Assembly: GCF_900101855.1 (NCBI RefSeq) | Contig: NZ_FMVC01000001.1 | Location: 984,911 to 1,048,910 of the forward strand | Direction of reading: 5' to 3' | Length of the DNA: 64,000 nt | Source of the DNA: Flavobacterium anhuiense | Lineage (GTDB): Bacteria > Bacteroidota > Bacteroidia > Flavobacteriales > Flavobacteriaceae | Shown here: positions 50,840-60,157 of the stretch, one piece after another | Numbering within the stretch: position 1 is the stretch's first letter | How the letters are laid out: every line of letters begins with the position of its first letter | Position numbers and translations under genes: made by a program | The notes under the pieces: model-generated | Seen by the model: only the letters and a program-made list of their open reading frames with translations | The model's database searches: none | Told to the model about the DNA's origin: nothing

Positions 50840-53800
50840 ATGAGTACAAAATTTACTGAATACAAAGGACTTGACTTACCAACTGTAGCGTCTGAAGTTC
50901 TTGATTTTTGGAAGAAAGAAAATATATTTGAAAAGAGTGTAACCACTCGAGAAGGTGCTGAACCTTTCGTATTTTTTGAAGGTCCGCCTTCAGCAAACGG
51001 ATTACCTGGTATTCACCACGTAATGGCACGAGCGATTAAAGATATTTTTTGCAGATATAAAACTCAGAAAGGTTTTCAGGTAAAAAGAAAAGCTGGATGG
51101 GATACTCACGGTCTGCCTGTTGAATTAGGTACCGAAAAAGAATTAGGAATTACAAAAGAAGATATTGGTAAAACAATTTCGATCGAAGAATATAACGAAG
51201 CGTGTAAAAAAACCGTTATGCGTTATACTGACGTATGGAATGATTTGACCGAAAAAATGGGGTATTGGGTTGATATGGAAGATCCGTATGTGACTTATAA
51301 ACCAAAATACATGGAGTCTGTTTGGTGGCTTTTGAAACAAATCTACGATAAAGGTTTGTTGTACAAAGGATATACGATTCAGCCATATTCTCCAAAAGCA
51401 GGGACAGGATTGTCTTCTCACGAAGTAAATCAGCCAGGAGCTTATAGAGATGTTACGGATACTACGATTGTAGCGCAATTCAAAACTTTGCCAGAAACGC
51501 TTCCGAGCTTTTTACAAGGATTTGGAGATATCCACATTTTAGCTTGGACGACAACTCCTTGGACGCTTCCGTCAAATACAGCTTTGACAGTTGGTCCAAA
51601 AATCGATTATGTTTTAGTAAAAACTTTCAATCAATATACTTTTGAGCCAATCAATGTGATTTTGGCTAAGAACTTAGTTGGAAAACAATTCGGAAAAGGA
51701 TATTTCGTAAGTGAAGATGACGCTGATTTTGACAATGTAAAAAACGGCGACAAAAAACTTCCATACAAAATCTTAACAGAAGCAAAAGGAGCAGATTTAG
51801 TAGAAATCCGTTACGAACAATTATTGCCTTACGTATTGCCGTACCAAAATGCTGAAAATGCGTTTAGAGTAATTTCTGGAGATTTCGTTACAACAGAAGA
51901 CGGGACAGGAATCGTGCATACAGCGCCGACTTTTGGTGCAGATGATGCTAAAGTAGCAAAAGAAGCAAAACCAGAAGTTCCGCCAATGTTAGTTTTAGAC
52001 GAAAACGGAACCGCAGTGCCTTTGGTTGACTTACAAGGAAAATTCACTTCTCATGTAGGTGATTTAGCTGGTAAATATGTTAAAAACGAATATTACGATG
52101 CAGGACAAGCTCCAGAGAAATCTGTAGATGTTGAAATCGCTATTCGTCTTAAGGAAGAAAACAAAGCTTTTAAAGTTGAAAAATACGTGCACAGTTATCC
52201 GCATAGCTGGAGAACAGACGAGCCGTTATTATACTATCCGTTAGATTCGTGGTTTATTAAAGTAACCGACGTAAAAGATAGAATGTTCGACCTGAACGAA
52301 ACTATCAATTGGAAACCTAAATCTACTGGTGAAGGACGTTTTGGAAATTGGCTTAAAAATGCCAACGATTGGAACTTATCTCGTTCTAGATATTGGGGTA
52401 TTCCTTTGCCAATCTGGAGAACAGAAGATAAAACAGAAGAAGTTATTATCGGTTCTGTTGAAGAATTGTACAATGCAATCGAAAAATCGATTGAAGCAGG
52501 CTTCCAAAAAGAAAATCCGTTTAAAGGATTTGAAATCGGAAATATGTCTGAATCAAATTATGATTTAATCGATTTGCATAAAAATGTTGTTGATGCTATC
52601 ACTTTGGTTTCTGCTTCTGGAAAACCAATGAAGCGCGAAAGTGATTTAATCGACGTTTGGTTCGATTCTGGAGCAATGCCTTATGCGCAATGGCACTATC
52701 CTTTTGAAAACAAAGATAAAATTGACGGGAACAAAGATTTTCCAGCGAATTTCATTGCTGAAGGAGTAGATCAAACTCGTGGATGGTTTTATACCTTACA
52801 CGCTATCGGAACTTTGGTTTTTGATAAAATTGCATACAAAAACGTAGTTTCAAACGGTCTTGTTTTGGATAAAAATGGAATTAAAATGTCTAAGAGTAAA
52901 GGAAATACTATAGACCCGTTTAAAACCATTGCAGAAAACGGTCCAGATGCTACACGCTGGTATATGATTATGAATGCAAATCCGTGGGATAACTTGAAGT
53001 TTGACCTTGAGGGAATTGCTGAGGTTAAACGTAAATTCTTCGGAACTTTATACAACACTTATTCTTTCTTTTCGTTATATGCTAACATCGACGGATTTAA
53101 ATATGCTGAAGCTGAAATTCCGTTAAACGAAAGACCAGAAATCGACCAGTGGATTATTTCTGAATTGCATTCGTTAATCAAATTTGTTGACGAATGCTAC
53201 GAAGATTATGAGCCAACAAAAGCGACAAGAGCAATTTCTGACTTCGTTCAGGAAAACTTAAGTAACTGGTACGTTCGTTTATGCCGTCGTCGTTTCTGGA
53301 AAGGGGAATATGCAAAAGATAAAATTGCAGCTTACCAAACGCTTTATACTTGCTTGCTTACAATCAGTAAATTGAGCGCTCCGGTTGCTCCATTTTTTAT
53401 GGATAAATTGTATAGAGATTTGACAGCATCTACGGGAACCGAGGATTTTGCTAGTGTTCACTTGGCTGAATTCCCAAAATTTGTCGAAAACTTTGTTAAT
53501 AAAACGTTGGAAAGCAAAATGCAGAAGGCGCAAACGATCTCATCTTTGGTTTTATCACTGCGTAAAAAAGAGATGATCAAAGTTCGTCAACCTCTGCAAA
53601 AGGTAATGATTCCAGTGCTTGACGACAATCAGCGTGCTGAAATCGAAGCGATTTCTGACCTTGTAAAAGCTGAGGTAAACGTGAAAGAAATCGAACTTTT
53701 AGACGATGCTTCTGGTATTTTAGTAAAACAAATTAAGCCTAATTTTAAAGCTCTTGGACCACGTTTTGGGAAAGACATGGGCTTGATTTCTAAGAAGATA

Positions 53801-54241
53801 CAAGGTTTTTCGGCAGAACAGATCAACCAATTGGACAAGCAGGGAACGCTAGATATTGTTATTGCAGGAAATAGTGTAACTTTATCATTAGAAGATGTAG
53901 AAATTACATCACAAGATATCGAAGGATGGTTAGTTGCTAATTCAAACGGAATAACAGTCGCGCTTGACATTACACTTACCGAAGAATTAAAAAATGAAGG
54001 TATCGCTAGAGAATTAGTTAATAGAATACAAAACATCCGTAAAGATTCAGGATTTGAGGTTACGGATAAGATTAAAGTTCAAATAAAACGAGATGGCATT
54101 TTAGAAAATGCGGTTTCAAAAAATGAAGACTATATTAAGTCTGAAACATTAACAGACGAACTGGTTTTTGCTGACACGTTAGAAAACGGCACAGAAATTG
54201 AGTTTGATGACATTAGAACCATTATATTAATTTCAAAATAG
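50840..54241 (+). CDS. ileS: Isoleucyl-tRNA synthetase
   Basis: Charges tRNA-Ile. The 1133-residue length is the long type seen in Bacteroidota and eukaryotes. HIGH motif GLPGIHHVMARA (with HH variant) is at about residue 55, the editing domain lies at about 200-440 (TTPWTLPSNTAL), and KMSKS is seen as KNGIKMSKSKGNTIDP near residue 690. The C-terminal anticodon-binding helical part follows (RRFWKGEYAK). The next gene begins 6 bp after the stop, so they share an mRNA. Confidence 0.96.
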   Translation: MSTKFTEYKGLDLPTVASEVLDFWKKENIFEKSVTTREGAEPFVFFEGPPSANGLPGIHHVMARAIKDIFCRYKTQKGFQVKRKAGWDTHGLPVELGTEKELGITKEDIGKTISIEEYNEACKKTVMRYTDVWNDLTEKMGYWVDMEDPYVTYKPKYMESVWWLLKQIYDKGLLYKGYTIQPYSPKAGTGLSSHEVNQPGAYRDVTDTTIVAQFKTLPETLPSFLQGFGDIHILAWTTTPWTLPSNTALTVGPKIDYVLVKTFNQYTFEPINVILAKNLVGKQFGKGYFVSEDDADFDNVKNGDKKLPYKILTEAKGADLVEIRYEQLLPYVLPYQNAENAFRVISGDFVTTEDGTGIVHTAPTFGADDAKVAKEAKPEVPPMLVLDENGTAVPLVDLQGKFTSHVGDLAGKYVKNEYYDAGQAPEKSVDVEIAIRLKEENKAFKVEKYVHSYPHSWRTDEPLLYYPLDSWFIKVTDVKDRMFDLNETINWKPKSTGEGRFGNWLKNANDWNLSRSRYWGIPLPIWRTEDKTEEVIIGSVEELYNAIEKSIEAGFQKENPFKGFEIGNMSESNYDLIDLHKNVVDAITLVSASGKPMKRESDLIDVWFDSGAMPYAQWHYPFENKDKIDGNKDFPANFIAEGVDQTRGWFYTLHAIGTLVFDKIAYKNVVSNGLVLDKNGIKMSKSKGNTIDPFKTIAENGPDATRWYMIMNANPWDNLKFDLEGIAEVKRKFFGTLYNTYSFFSLYANIDGFKYAEAEIPLNERPEIDQWIISELHSLIKFVDECYEDYEPTKATRAISDFVQENLSNWYVRLCRRRFWKGEYAKDKIAAYQTLYTCLLTISKLSAPVAPFFMDKLYRDLTASTGTEDFASVHLAEFPKFVENFVNKTLESKMQKAQTISSLVLSLRKKEMIKVRQPLQKVMIPVLDDNQRAEIEAISDLVKAEVNVKEIELLDDASGILVKQIKPNFKALGPRFGKDMGLISKKIQGFSAEQINQLDKQGTLDIVIAGNSVTLSLEDVEITSQDIEGWLVANSNGITVALDITLTEELKNEGIARELVNRIQNIRKDSGFEVTDKIKVQIKRDGILENAVSKNEDYIKSETLTDELVFADTLENGTEIEFDDIRTIILISK

Positions 54242-54247
54242 TAGAAA

Positions 54248-54628
54248 ATGATAGATGAAATTATTAGATACTCAGACGCAGATTTAGCAGAGTTCAAAGA
54301 AATAATCCAAGCAAAAATTAAAAAAGCACAAGAAGATCTTGACTTGATCAAAAGTGCCTATATGAACGATTTGAATAACGGAACTGACGATACTTCTCCA
54401 ACTTTTAAAGCTTTTGAAGAAGGAAGTGAGACCATGTCAAAAGAGGCGAACTCTCAGTTGGCTATCAGACAAGAGAAATTCATTCGTGACTTAAAAAATG
54501 CTTTATTCCGTGTAGAAAATAAAACTTACGGTATTTGCAAAGTAACAGGTAAATTAATTAGCAAAGAAAGGCTTAAAATCGTTCCTCATGCAACAATGAG
54601 TATCGAAGCTAAAAACTTGCAGAGATAA
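54248..54628 (+). CDS. DksA/TraR-like protein with degenerate zinc finger
   Basis: A 126-residue protein with the DksA/TraR layout: N-terminal coiled coil (about 10-85) and a short C-terminal finger. In classic DksA the finger is CxxC plus CxxC. Here the text is YGICKVTGKLI and HATMSIEAKN, so only the first Cys remains and the other three are Thr, Ser and Ala. The coiled-coil tip contains NGTDDTSP, with Asp residues near where DksA reaches into RNA polymerase. Role at polymerase is inferred from the family. Co-transcribed with ileS. Confidence 0.82.
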   Translation: MIDEIIRYSDADLAEFKEIIQAKIKKAQEDLDLIKSAYMNDLNNGTDDTSPTFKAFEEGSETMSKEANSQLAIRQEKFIRDLKNALFRVENKTYGICKVTGKLISKERLKIVPHATMSIEAKNLQR

Positions 54629-54654
54629 ATTTTAAGAAATATATCTTTAAATAG

Positions 54655-54688
54655 AAAAAAACGCTCCTTTTTAGGAGCGTTTTTTTTG
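54655..54688 (+). terminator. Terminator of ileS-dksA-like operon
   Basis: Stem ACGCTCCT / AGGAGCGT with A run before and T8 after. The same stem core appears in the terminator at 56112-56140. Confidence 0.9.
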
Positions 54689-54843
54689 TATTGTTTAATG
54701 TTTGTTAAACCTCTATTTTGCTAAAAGGATTATCTATTGAAAGAAATTATTTATAATTAATCAAAATAAATTAAATTTTAAAAACCCTTTTTTTGTAAGA
54801 ATGAAATAGGTAAAACTACTTAAGATTTTTTAGAAATGGATCC

Positions 54844-54876
54844 AAAAAAACGCCTTGGTTAGAGGCGTTTTTTTTT
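54844..54876 (-). terminator. Terminator of roadblock-like gene 2
   Basis: Stem AAACGCCT / AGGCGTTT flanked by A7 and T runs, 13 bp past the stop codon of the minus-strand 126-aa gene. Confidence 0.85.
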
Positions 54877-54888
54877 AAAGTAAAATTG

Positions 54889-55269
54889 TTATGCCAGATT
54901 TTTTTCAACATCAGCTTTATGCTTTCTTAAAATAGCTCTAGTCATACCTAAATTTGCTTTTGAAGCATCAGCTGCAAGATAGATCATGAATTTTTTGTTC
55001 GGAGAAATATCGATAATATGAATTTGATTAGATAATGTAATCAAAATGTCTTCAATATCTTGGTTTAAGCCTAAGGCTTTTACTGCATTCAGTTTTGCTT
55101 TTACAACTTCAAGGTTATAAGCTGCTGCAAGTTCCGGATCAAAACTAGGGTCGATTGTTAAATTTCCAAAGCTTAATCCAGATTCAATTTCTGTTACAGC
55201 TACAGCGATAAAGCCGTTTACGTTGCTTTTCATTTCGCTTAAAAATACGTTTAAAAAATCATTGTTCAT
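54889..55269 (-). CDS. Roadblock/LC7-like protein (second of pair)
   Basis: A 126-residue protein with the alternation of strand and helix expected of roadblock/LC7 domains: GFIAVAVTEIESGLSFGNL (first strands), a long helix (AAAYNLEVVKAKLNAVKAL), then DILITLSNQIHIIDISPNKK and FMIYLAADASKANLGMTRAI, where the NLGM... segment is the usual last helix of the fold. No catalytic residues are expected. Family members (MglB and relatives) act as regulators or scaffolds for small GTPases. Lies 36 bp downstream of the 118-aa gene. Confidence 0.68.
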   Translation of the reverse strand: MNNDFLNVFLSEMKSNVNGFIAVAVTEIESGLSFGNLTIDPSFDPELAAAYNLEVVKAKLNAVKALGLNQDIEDILITLSNQIHIIDISPNKKFMIYLAADASKANLGMTRAILRKHKADVEKNLA

Positions 55270-55305
55270 AGTTAATTAGGGTTAATTTGTTAATAGAATT
55301 TATGG

Positions 55306-55662
55306 TTATTTCAATAGGGAATTTTTGCTTAATTCTGCAGAAACTTCTTCTGTAGAGCGCATCAATAGAGCTAAATTGCTTCCTTCTTTAGAAAAGGCTA
55401 CAATAAAGTTAGAGCCGCTTATTTTATTTCCAACAATAACACCTTCAGCACTTTTTAGATATAATTGTTTTAAAGAGCCTTTTTCTAAATCTATTAAAAA
55501 CTTTTCGCTCATAGATAAAATGGCAGCGCTCATTGCGGCAATGCTATCGCCGTAATCAAGATTTAAGGAAGTGATAAGTTTTCCTTTTCCGTTTAAAATT
55601 AATGCTGCAGTAGATTTGGTGTTGACAAGAAAGTCGTTTAGAGTAGTTGTGATTTCATTCAT
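55306..55662 (-). CDS. Roadblock/LC7-like protein (first of pair)
   Basis: A 118-residue protein from MNEITTTLNDFLV. An upstream frame to 55767 exists, but its extra 35 residues do not look conserved. The fold pattern fits roadblock/LC7: AALILNGKGKLITSLNLD, then a helix of small residues (SIAAMSAAILSMSEKFLID), then LKQLYLKSAEGVIVGNKI and FIVAFSKEGSNLALLM. The two genes probably form one mRNA and a heterodimer is possible. There is no Ras-like GTPase gene in the window. Confidence 0.7.
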   Translation of the reverse strand: MNEITTTLNDFLVNTKSTAALILNGKGKLITSLNLDYGDSIAAMSAAILSMSEKFLIDLEKGSLKQLYLKSAEGVIVGNKISGSNFIVAFSKEGSNLALLMRSTEEVSAELSKNSLLK

Positions 55663-55843
55663 GATTTTGTAGGATTTTGGGAAGGATGTTAAATTCAGTT
55701 CATTTGGTATTTGATTTATAAAATTAATTGCATGTTTTGATAAACAAGTGTTAATTTTTATTAACAAATATAAATTAAATTATGTATCATTGTAATACCA
55801 AATCAGTAATAATTTAAATTATTTACTACGAAAAACTTACATT

Positions 55844-56059
55844 ATGGCTAAAGTATTGAAATTCAAAGAAGTAAACTCTGATGTAGAGCGCAGAATGAAA
55901 GAATTTGAAAAACTCCGTGTTAAATTTAAAGCAGATGTAAAAAAGGGTGAAGCTAAGAAGTTGGCTGCCGGAAAAGAAAGCAAAGGAATCTTCAAATCCA
56001 TTTCAGATTTTTTCTCCGACAGTCCAAAAACGCCAGCAAAAGCTACTGTGAAAAAGTAA
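55844..56059 (+). CDS. Small lysine-rich protein of unknown function
   Basis: A 71-residue, very basic protein (many Lys in VKFKADVKKGEAKKLAAGK and the KATVKK end). A possible short coiled coil lies at residues 10-32 (VERRMKEFEKLRVKF), followed by a hydrophobic IFKSISDFFSD segment. It is divergent from the roadblock-like pair and shares its 181-bp control region. No known family recognised. Ends at a strong terminator, which supports it being a real gene. Confidence 0.65.
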   Translation: MAKVLKFKEVNSDVERRMKEFEKLRVKFKADVKKGEAKKLAAGKESKGIFKSISDFFSDSPKTPAKATVKK

Positions 56060-56111
56060 ACTTTATCAGGTTTAGATTAGCATATAAACTTGTTTAGTTT
56101 GTTGCGAAAGA

Positions 56112-56140
56112 ATTAACGCTCCATTAGGAGCGTTTTTTTT
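56112..56140 (+). terminator. Terminator of the 71-aa gene
   Basis: Stem AACGCTCC / GGAGCGTT (loop ATTA) followed by T8. Confidence 0.88.
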
Positions 56141-56150
56141 GATTTAATTG

Positions 56151-56158
56151 TTATTTTT
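56151..56158 (+). promoter_or_regulatory. -7 promoter box of lspA
   Basis: TATTTTTG matches TAnnTTTG, 20 bp before the start codon. Confidence 0.5.
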
Positions 56159-56178
56159 GCCCATCAAAAAATCATAAA

Positions 56179-56775
56179 ATGTCATTACGAAAAGCGTATT
56201 TCCTTATATTCCTAGTTTTAATTGTTGATCAGCTTTCTAAAATTTATGTCAAAACAAATTTCGTTCTTGGCGAAGAGGTTGTGATTGCCGACTGGTTTAG
56301 AATTCATTTTATTGAAAATGAAGGAATGGCTTGGGGAACAAAAATACCAGGTGAGTACGGAAAGTTAATTCTAACTGTATTCAGGATTTTTGCTGTTTTC
56401 GGAATTGGCTGGTGGCTTTCTGATTCGATAAAAAAACGTCATTCTACTTATTTAATAGTTGCTATTGCATTAATCTTCGCGGGAGCGGCAGGAAATATTA
56501 TCGATTCTGTTTTTTACGGAGTTATTTTTGATGACAGTACCCATAATCTTGCGACAATTTTTTCTCCAGCTCCATACGGAACTTGGTTTCATGGATTAGT
56601 TGTAGATATGTTCTATTTTCCTATCTGGGAAGGGAATCTTCCGGAATGGCTTCCAATATTTGGCGGAAAACATTTTGCCTTCTTTAATGCTATTTTTAAC
56701 GTGGCCGATATTGCAATTTCTACAGGTGTAGGAATACTTTTGGTTTTCAATAGAAGAGCTTTTCCAAAACACTAA
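56179..56775 (+). CDS. lspA: Lipoprotein signal peptidase (signal peptidase II)
   Basis: Cleaves lipoprotein signal peptides before the lipidated cysteine. A 198-residue membrane protein with four helices. Motifs: VDQLSKIYVKTNF, FIENEGMAWG, the first catalytic Asp in AGAAGNIIDSVFYG and the second in FFNAIFNVADIAISTGVGI. Longer than E. coli LspA (164) because of an insert between the two catalytic Asp motifs, typical of Bacteroidota. It serves the many lipoproteins in this window. Confidence 0.95.
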   Translation: MSLRKAYFLIFLVLIVDQLSKIYVKTNFVLGEEVVIADWFRIHFIENEGMAWGTKIPGEYGKLILTVFRIFAVFGIGWWLSDSIKKRHSTYLIVAIALIFAGAAGNIIDSVFYGVIFDDSTHNLATIFSPAPYGTWFHGLVVDMFYFPIWEGNLPEWLPIFGGKHFAFFNAIFNVADIAISTGVGILLVFNRRAFPKH

Positions 56776-56798
56776 TAAATTTAAAAATTCCAAAATTT

Positions 56799-56862
56799 CA
56801 AAATTCCAAATCCCAATATTTATAGTATTCGCAACAAAAAGATATTGGAATTTGGAATTTTT
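56799..56862. repeat. Inverted repeat of AATTCCAAA words after lspA
   Basis: AAAATTCCAAATCCCAATAT (about 56799-56818) is inverse, with one mismatch, to ATATTGGAATTTGGAATTTT (about 56842-56861), then T residues. Direct copies of AAATTCCAAA precede it. Probably acts as the lspA terminator. Confidence 0.7.
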
Positions 56863-56917
56863 CATTATTGAGGGTTGAATATTTTGTATTATTTTTACAA
56901 TACAAAAAAATAAAACT

Positions 56918-59900
56918 ATGCAAAGTCCGTCTTTTTCCATTTATGATGCTTCTGCGGGATCAGGAAAGACATACACTTTGGTAAAAGAATATTTGAAAAT
57001 TATTCTTTCTTCTCCAAAAAACGATGCATATAGAAATATCTTAGCCATTACTTTTACCAACAAAGCGGTTCATGAAATGAAAAGCCGTATTGTTGGAAAT
57101 CTATCTGAATTCGCAAAAGATGATCCGTCTCCAAAAGCGGCCGATCTAATGGAAGATTTGTCGCGTGATACTGGTCTTTCAATCATTAAGATTAAAACCA
57201 AATCGCAGCAAATCATTAAGCACTTGATTCACAATTATGCTGCTTTTGATATTTCTACCATTGATAAATTTACCCATAAAGTTATTCGTGCTTTTGCGCA
57301 CGACCTGAATCTTCCGATGACTTTTGAAGTCACTTTGGATACAGAAAATTTATTGGTTGAAGCTGTTGATGCCATTATTGCGCAAGCGGGTGAAGACGAA
57401 ACCTTGACCAAATTGCTCATCGATTTTACAATGGAAAAAACCGATGATGACAAAAGCTGGGATATCTCGCGTGAAATTCTCGACACGGGAAGATTGGTTT
57501 TAAACGAAAATAATCGAAATGAGATTCTGCATTTTCAAAACAAAACAATCGGGGAGTTTGTTGAGATTAAAAAGAAAATGCAAGGGCTTTGCAAAGGGTT
57601 GGAAGAAATTAATGAAGGTCTTGCTATTAAAGCGATTGAATTGATTGATAAAAACGGAATTGATCCGAAATCATTTTCAAGAGGAACTTTTCCAAACCAT
57701 TTGCAAAGTATTAAGGAAGGAAAGTTTAATCCGAAAAATAAAACTTTTCATGAGTTTGATGATATTGCCATTAACAAAACGGCAAAAGACCGAGCATTAA
57801 TTGAAAATATTATTCCTGAATTACTTCAAATATTGAAAGAAGTTTATCAGAATTTCGAAAAAAGAGATTTTTATAAAGCCTTTCTAAAAAATATTACCCC
57901 ACTTTCTTTACTGAATACTGTAAGTAATGAACTTGCAAAAATTCAGTCAGAACAAAATATCTTGTCGATTTCAGAATTCAATGCGATTATTCATCGTGAA
58001 ATTCAGAATCAGCCCGCGCCTTTTATTTACGAGCGTTTGGGTGAGCGTTACCGCAATTTCTTTATTGATGAATTTCAAGATACATCAGAAATGCAATGGC
58101 AGAATTTAATTCCACTGATAGATAATTCACTTTCTGGTTTGGATGATTTAGGAAATAAAGGGACTCTTATGATTGTTGGAGATCCGAAACAATCTATTTA
58201 TCGCTGGCGCGGAGGAAAAGCAGAGCAGTTTATTGAGTTGAGTAAAGAAGATGTTGCTTTTTTTCATCATGAAAAACAAGTTAAGCACTTGGATACAAAT
58301 TATAGAAGCTATAGTGAGGTCATTGAATTTAATAATGCTTTTTTTAAATTGATTTCTAGCGAATTTTCAAATGAAGATTATAAAAATCTATATGAAAATC
58401 ATAGTTTTCAAAATACCAATTCGAAAAAAGGCGGTTATGTAAACATTTCATTTCTTCCGATCATTGATAAAAATGATTTTGCTGATGAAGAAGATGTTGT
58501 GGAAAAATCGGATTTGTATGTTTTAGCCACTTTAAATACAATCAAAGAAGTAGTTAAGCAAGGTTTTGAATATAAAGATATTGTAATTCTGACCAGAAAA
58601 AGAGATCAAGGAATTGCAATTGCTAACTATTTGACAGAACAGGGAGTTCCTCTTTTGTCTTCAGAAACTTTGATGATTCAGAATGCTTCAGAAGTTCGTT
58701 TGATAATTCATCTTCTTAGATATTTAAATAATAGTTCGGATTTAGAATCAAAAGCTAACTTTCTGCATTTTTTGGCTTCAACCAAAGATTTGCTTATGCC
58801 TATTCATGATTTTATTGCGATGGGAATGAGTTATAGATTTGAAAAAGAATTCGAAGAATGGCTTTTAACATTTGATGTTTCTTTTTCTTTTGAAGACGTT
58901 CGAAAAAAATCATTGTATGAAGCGGTAGAAATTATCATTTCTAAATTTATTCTTCCATCAGAAGGAAATGCTTATGTGCAGTTTTTTCTGGATATTGTTT
59001 TGGAAAGAGATATTAGAAACCAAGCAGGAGTAGCGGACTTTTTAGTTTTCTGGGATAAAAATTCGCATAAGTTTAGCATTCCATCACCGGAGGGGAATAA
59101 TGCAGTTCGAATTATGACCATCCATAAATCAAAAGGATTAGAATTTCCGGTTGTAATCATGCCTTTTGCAGATGAAGATTATAATCGAAAACCAAAAGAT
59201 AAATTGTGGCTTGATACAGAGGAAATAGATTTAGGAGTTCCAAAAGCATTGGTTGATAATAGCAGTGCGGTTGAAAGTTTTGGAGAAAGTGCTTCGGCAG
59301 TTTTTAATTTAAAAAAGCAAGAAGAGCTTTTGGATAATATAAATGTGCTCTATGTTGCTTTAACTCGTGCAGAAGAACAATTGTATGTGATTTCGCAATC
59401 GCTAAAAGCTAAAAGTGATGGTGAATATCCCAATAATATGGCTTCTTTTTTTATTAAATTTTTGATTCATGCAGGAGTTTATGATGAAGAAAAAATGAGT
59501 TACGAATTTGGAAATAAAGTAAGGTTGTCAAAAACCTCTTCAACGGTTGATACGGTTAAATCCATTCCGATTGTGAGAGATGTTTTAAATCCAAAAAATA
59601 TCAAAATTGCCCAACGGGAAGCCCTAATGTGGGGGACACATCAACAAGAGGCGATTTCCTACGGAAACATTGTGCATGAGATTTTGGCTTTTGTTAAAGA
59701 TAAATCGGATATTGATTTAGCAGTTACAAAATCCCTAGAAAATGGTTTGATAACTTATGACCAAGTTGATCAGGTGCTGCAGACCTTGAACGAAATTGTA
59801 AATCATCCAGAACTAAATGTATGTTTTGATGGAAGTCATACTGTACTAAATGAGCAAACAATTGTTCAGAAAGAAGGAAGGATTTTAAAGCCTGATCGAA

Positions 59901-60076
59901 TTGTATTTTTGGAAAACAAAGAGGCTTATTTGCTGGATTATAAAACTGGGGCGTCCAATGCTAAATATCAGCAGCAAATAAAGGAATATCAAGACGCAAT
60001 TGAAGATTTAGGATACACAGTGTTAAAAAAAGCTCTAGTATATATTGGAGCAGAAATTGAGGTAGTAAATTTGTGA
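56918..60076 (+). CDS. UvrD-like helicase-nuclease (AddA/RecB-like)
   Basis: A 1052-residue protein. Walker A is in DASAGSGKTYTLVKEYL, motif II is FIDEFQDTSEMQWQ near residue 390, motif III/IV is GDPKQSIYRWRGGKA, and motif V/VI is VRIMTIHKSKGLEFPVV with LYVALTRAEEQLYV. At the C-terminus a PD-(D/E)XK nuclease is seen (PDRIVFLENKEAYLLDYKTG). This is the AddA-type plan for double-strand break resection. The AddB-type partner starts 2.9 kb downstream at 62981, after kbl and the OmpA-like gene. Confidence 0.9.
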   Translation: MQSPSFSIYDASAGSGKTYTLVKEYLKIILSSPKNDAYRNILAITFTNKAVHEMKSRIVGNLSEFAKDDPSPKAADLMEDLSRDTGLSIIKIKTKSQQIIKHLIHNYAAFDISTIDKFTHKVIRAFAHDLNLPMTFEVTLDTENLLVEAVDAIIAQAGEDETLTKLLIDFTMEKTDDDKSWDISREILDTGRLVLNENNRNEILHFQNKTIGEFVEIKKKMQGLCKGLEEINEGLAIKAIELIDKNGIDPKSFSRGTFPNHLQSIKEGKFNPKNKTFHEFDDIAINKTAKDRALIENIIPELLQILKEVYQNFEKRDFYKAFLKNITPLSLLNTVSNELAKIQSEQNILSISEFNAIIHREIQNQPAPFIYERLGERYRNFFIDEFQDTSEMQWQNLIPLIDNSLSGLDDLGNKGTLMIVGDPKQSIYRWRGGKAEQFIELSKEDVAFFHHEKQVKHLDTNYRSYSEVIEFNNAFFKLISSEFSNEDYKNLYENHSFQNTNSKKGGYVNISFLPIIDKNDFADEEDVVEKSDLYVLATLNTIKEVVKQGFEYKDIVILTRKRDQGIAIANYLTEQGVPLLSSETLMIQNASEVRLIIHLLRYLNNSSDLESKANFLHFLASTKDLLMPIHDFIAMGMSYRFEKEFEEWLLTFDVSFSFEDVRKKSLYEAVEIIISKFILPSEGNAYVQFFLDIVLERDIRNQAGVADFLVFWDKNSHKFSIPSPEGNNAVRIMTIHKSKGLEFPVVIMPFADEDYNRKPKDKLWLDTEEIDLGVPKALVDNSSAVESFGESASAVFNLKKQEELLDNINVLYVALTRAEEQLYVISQSLKAKSDGEYPNNMASFFIKFLIHAGVYDEEKMSYEFGNKVRLSKTSSTVDTVKSIPIVRDVLNPKNIKIAQREALMWGTHQQEAISYGNIVHEILAFVKDKSDIDLAVTKSLENGLITYDQVDQVLQTLNEIVNHPELNVCFDGSHTVLNEQTIVQKEGRILKPDRIVFLENKEAYLLDYKTGASNAKYQQQIKEYQDAIEDLGYTVLKKALVYIGAEIEVVNL

Positions 60077-60157
60077 AAAAATTAATCAGATGTTAAAGAA
60101 AAAACGAAGCTTTATTTTGGTTAAGTTGTTAATTTTTAACGTTTTAAATAAATAAAA

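Noticed and set aside
53629..54036. 135-codon open frame antisense to ileS
   Set aside because: Ser/Thr-rich translation typical of antisense shadow; the ileS reading is certain.
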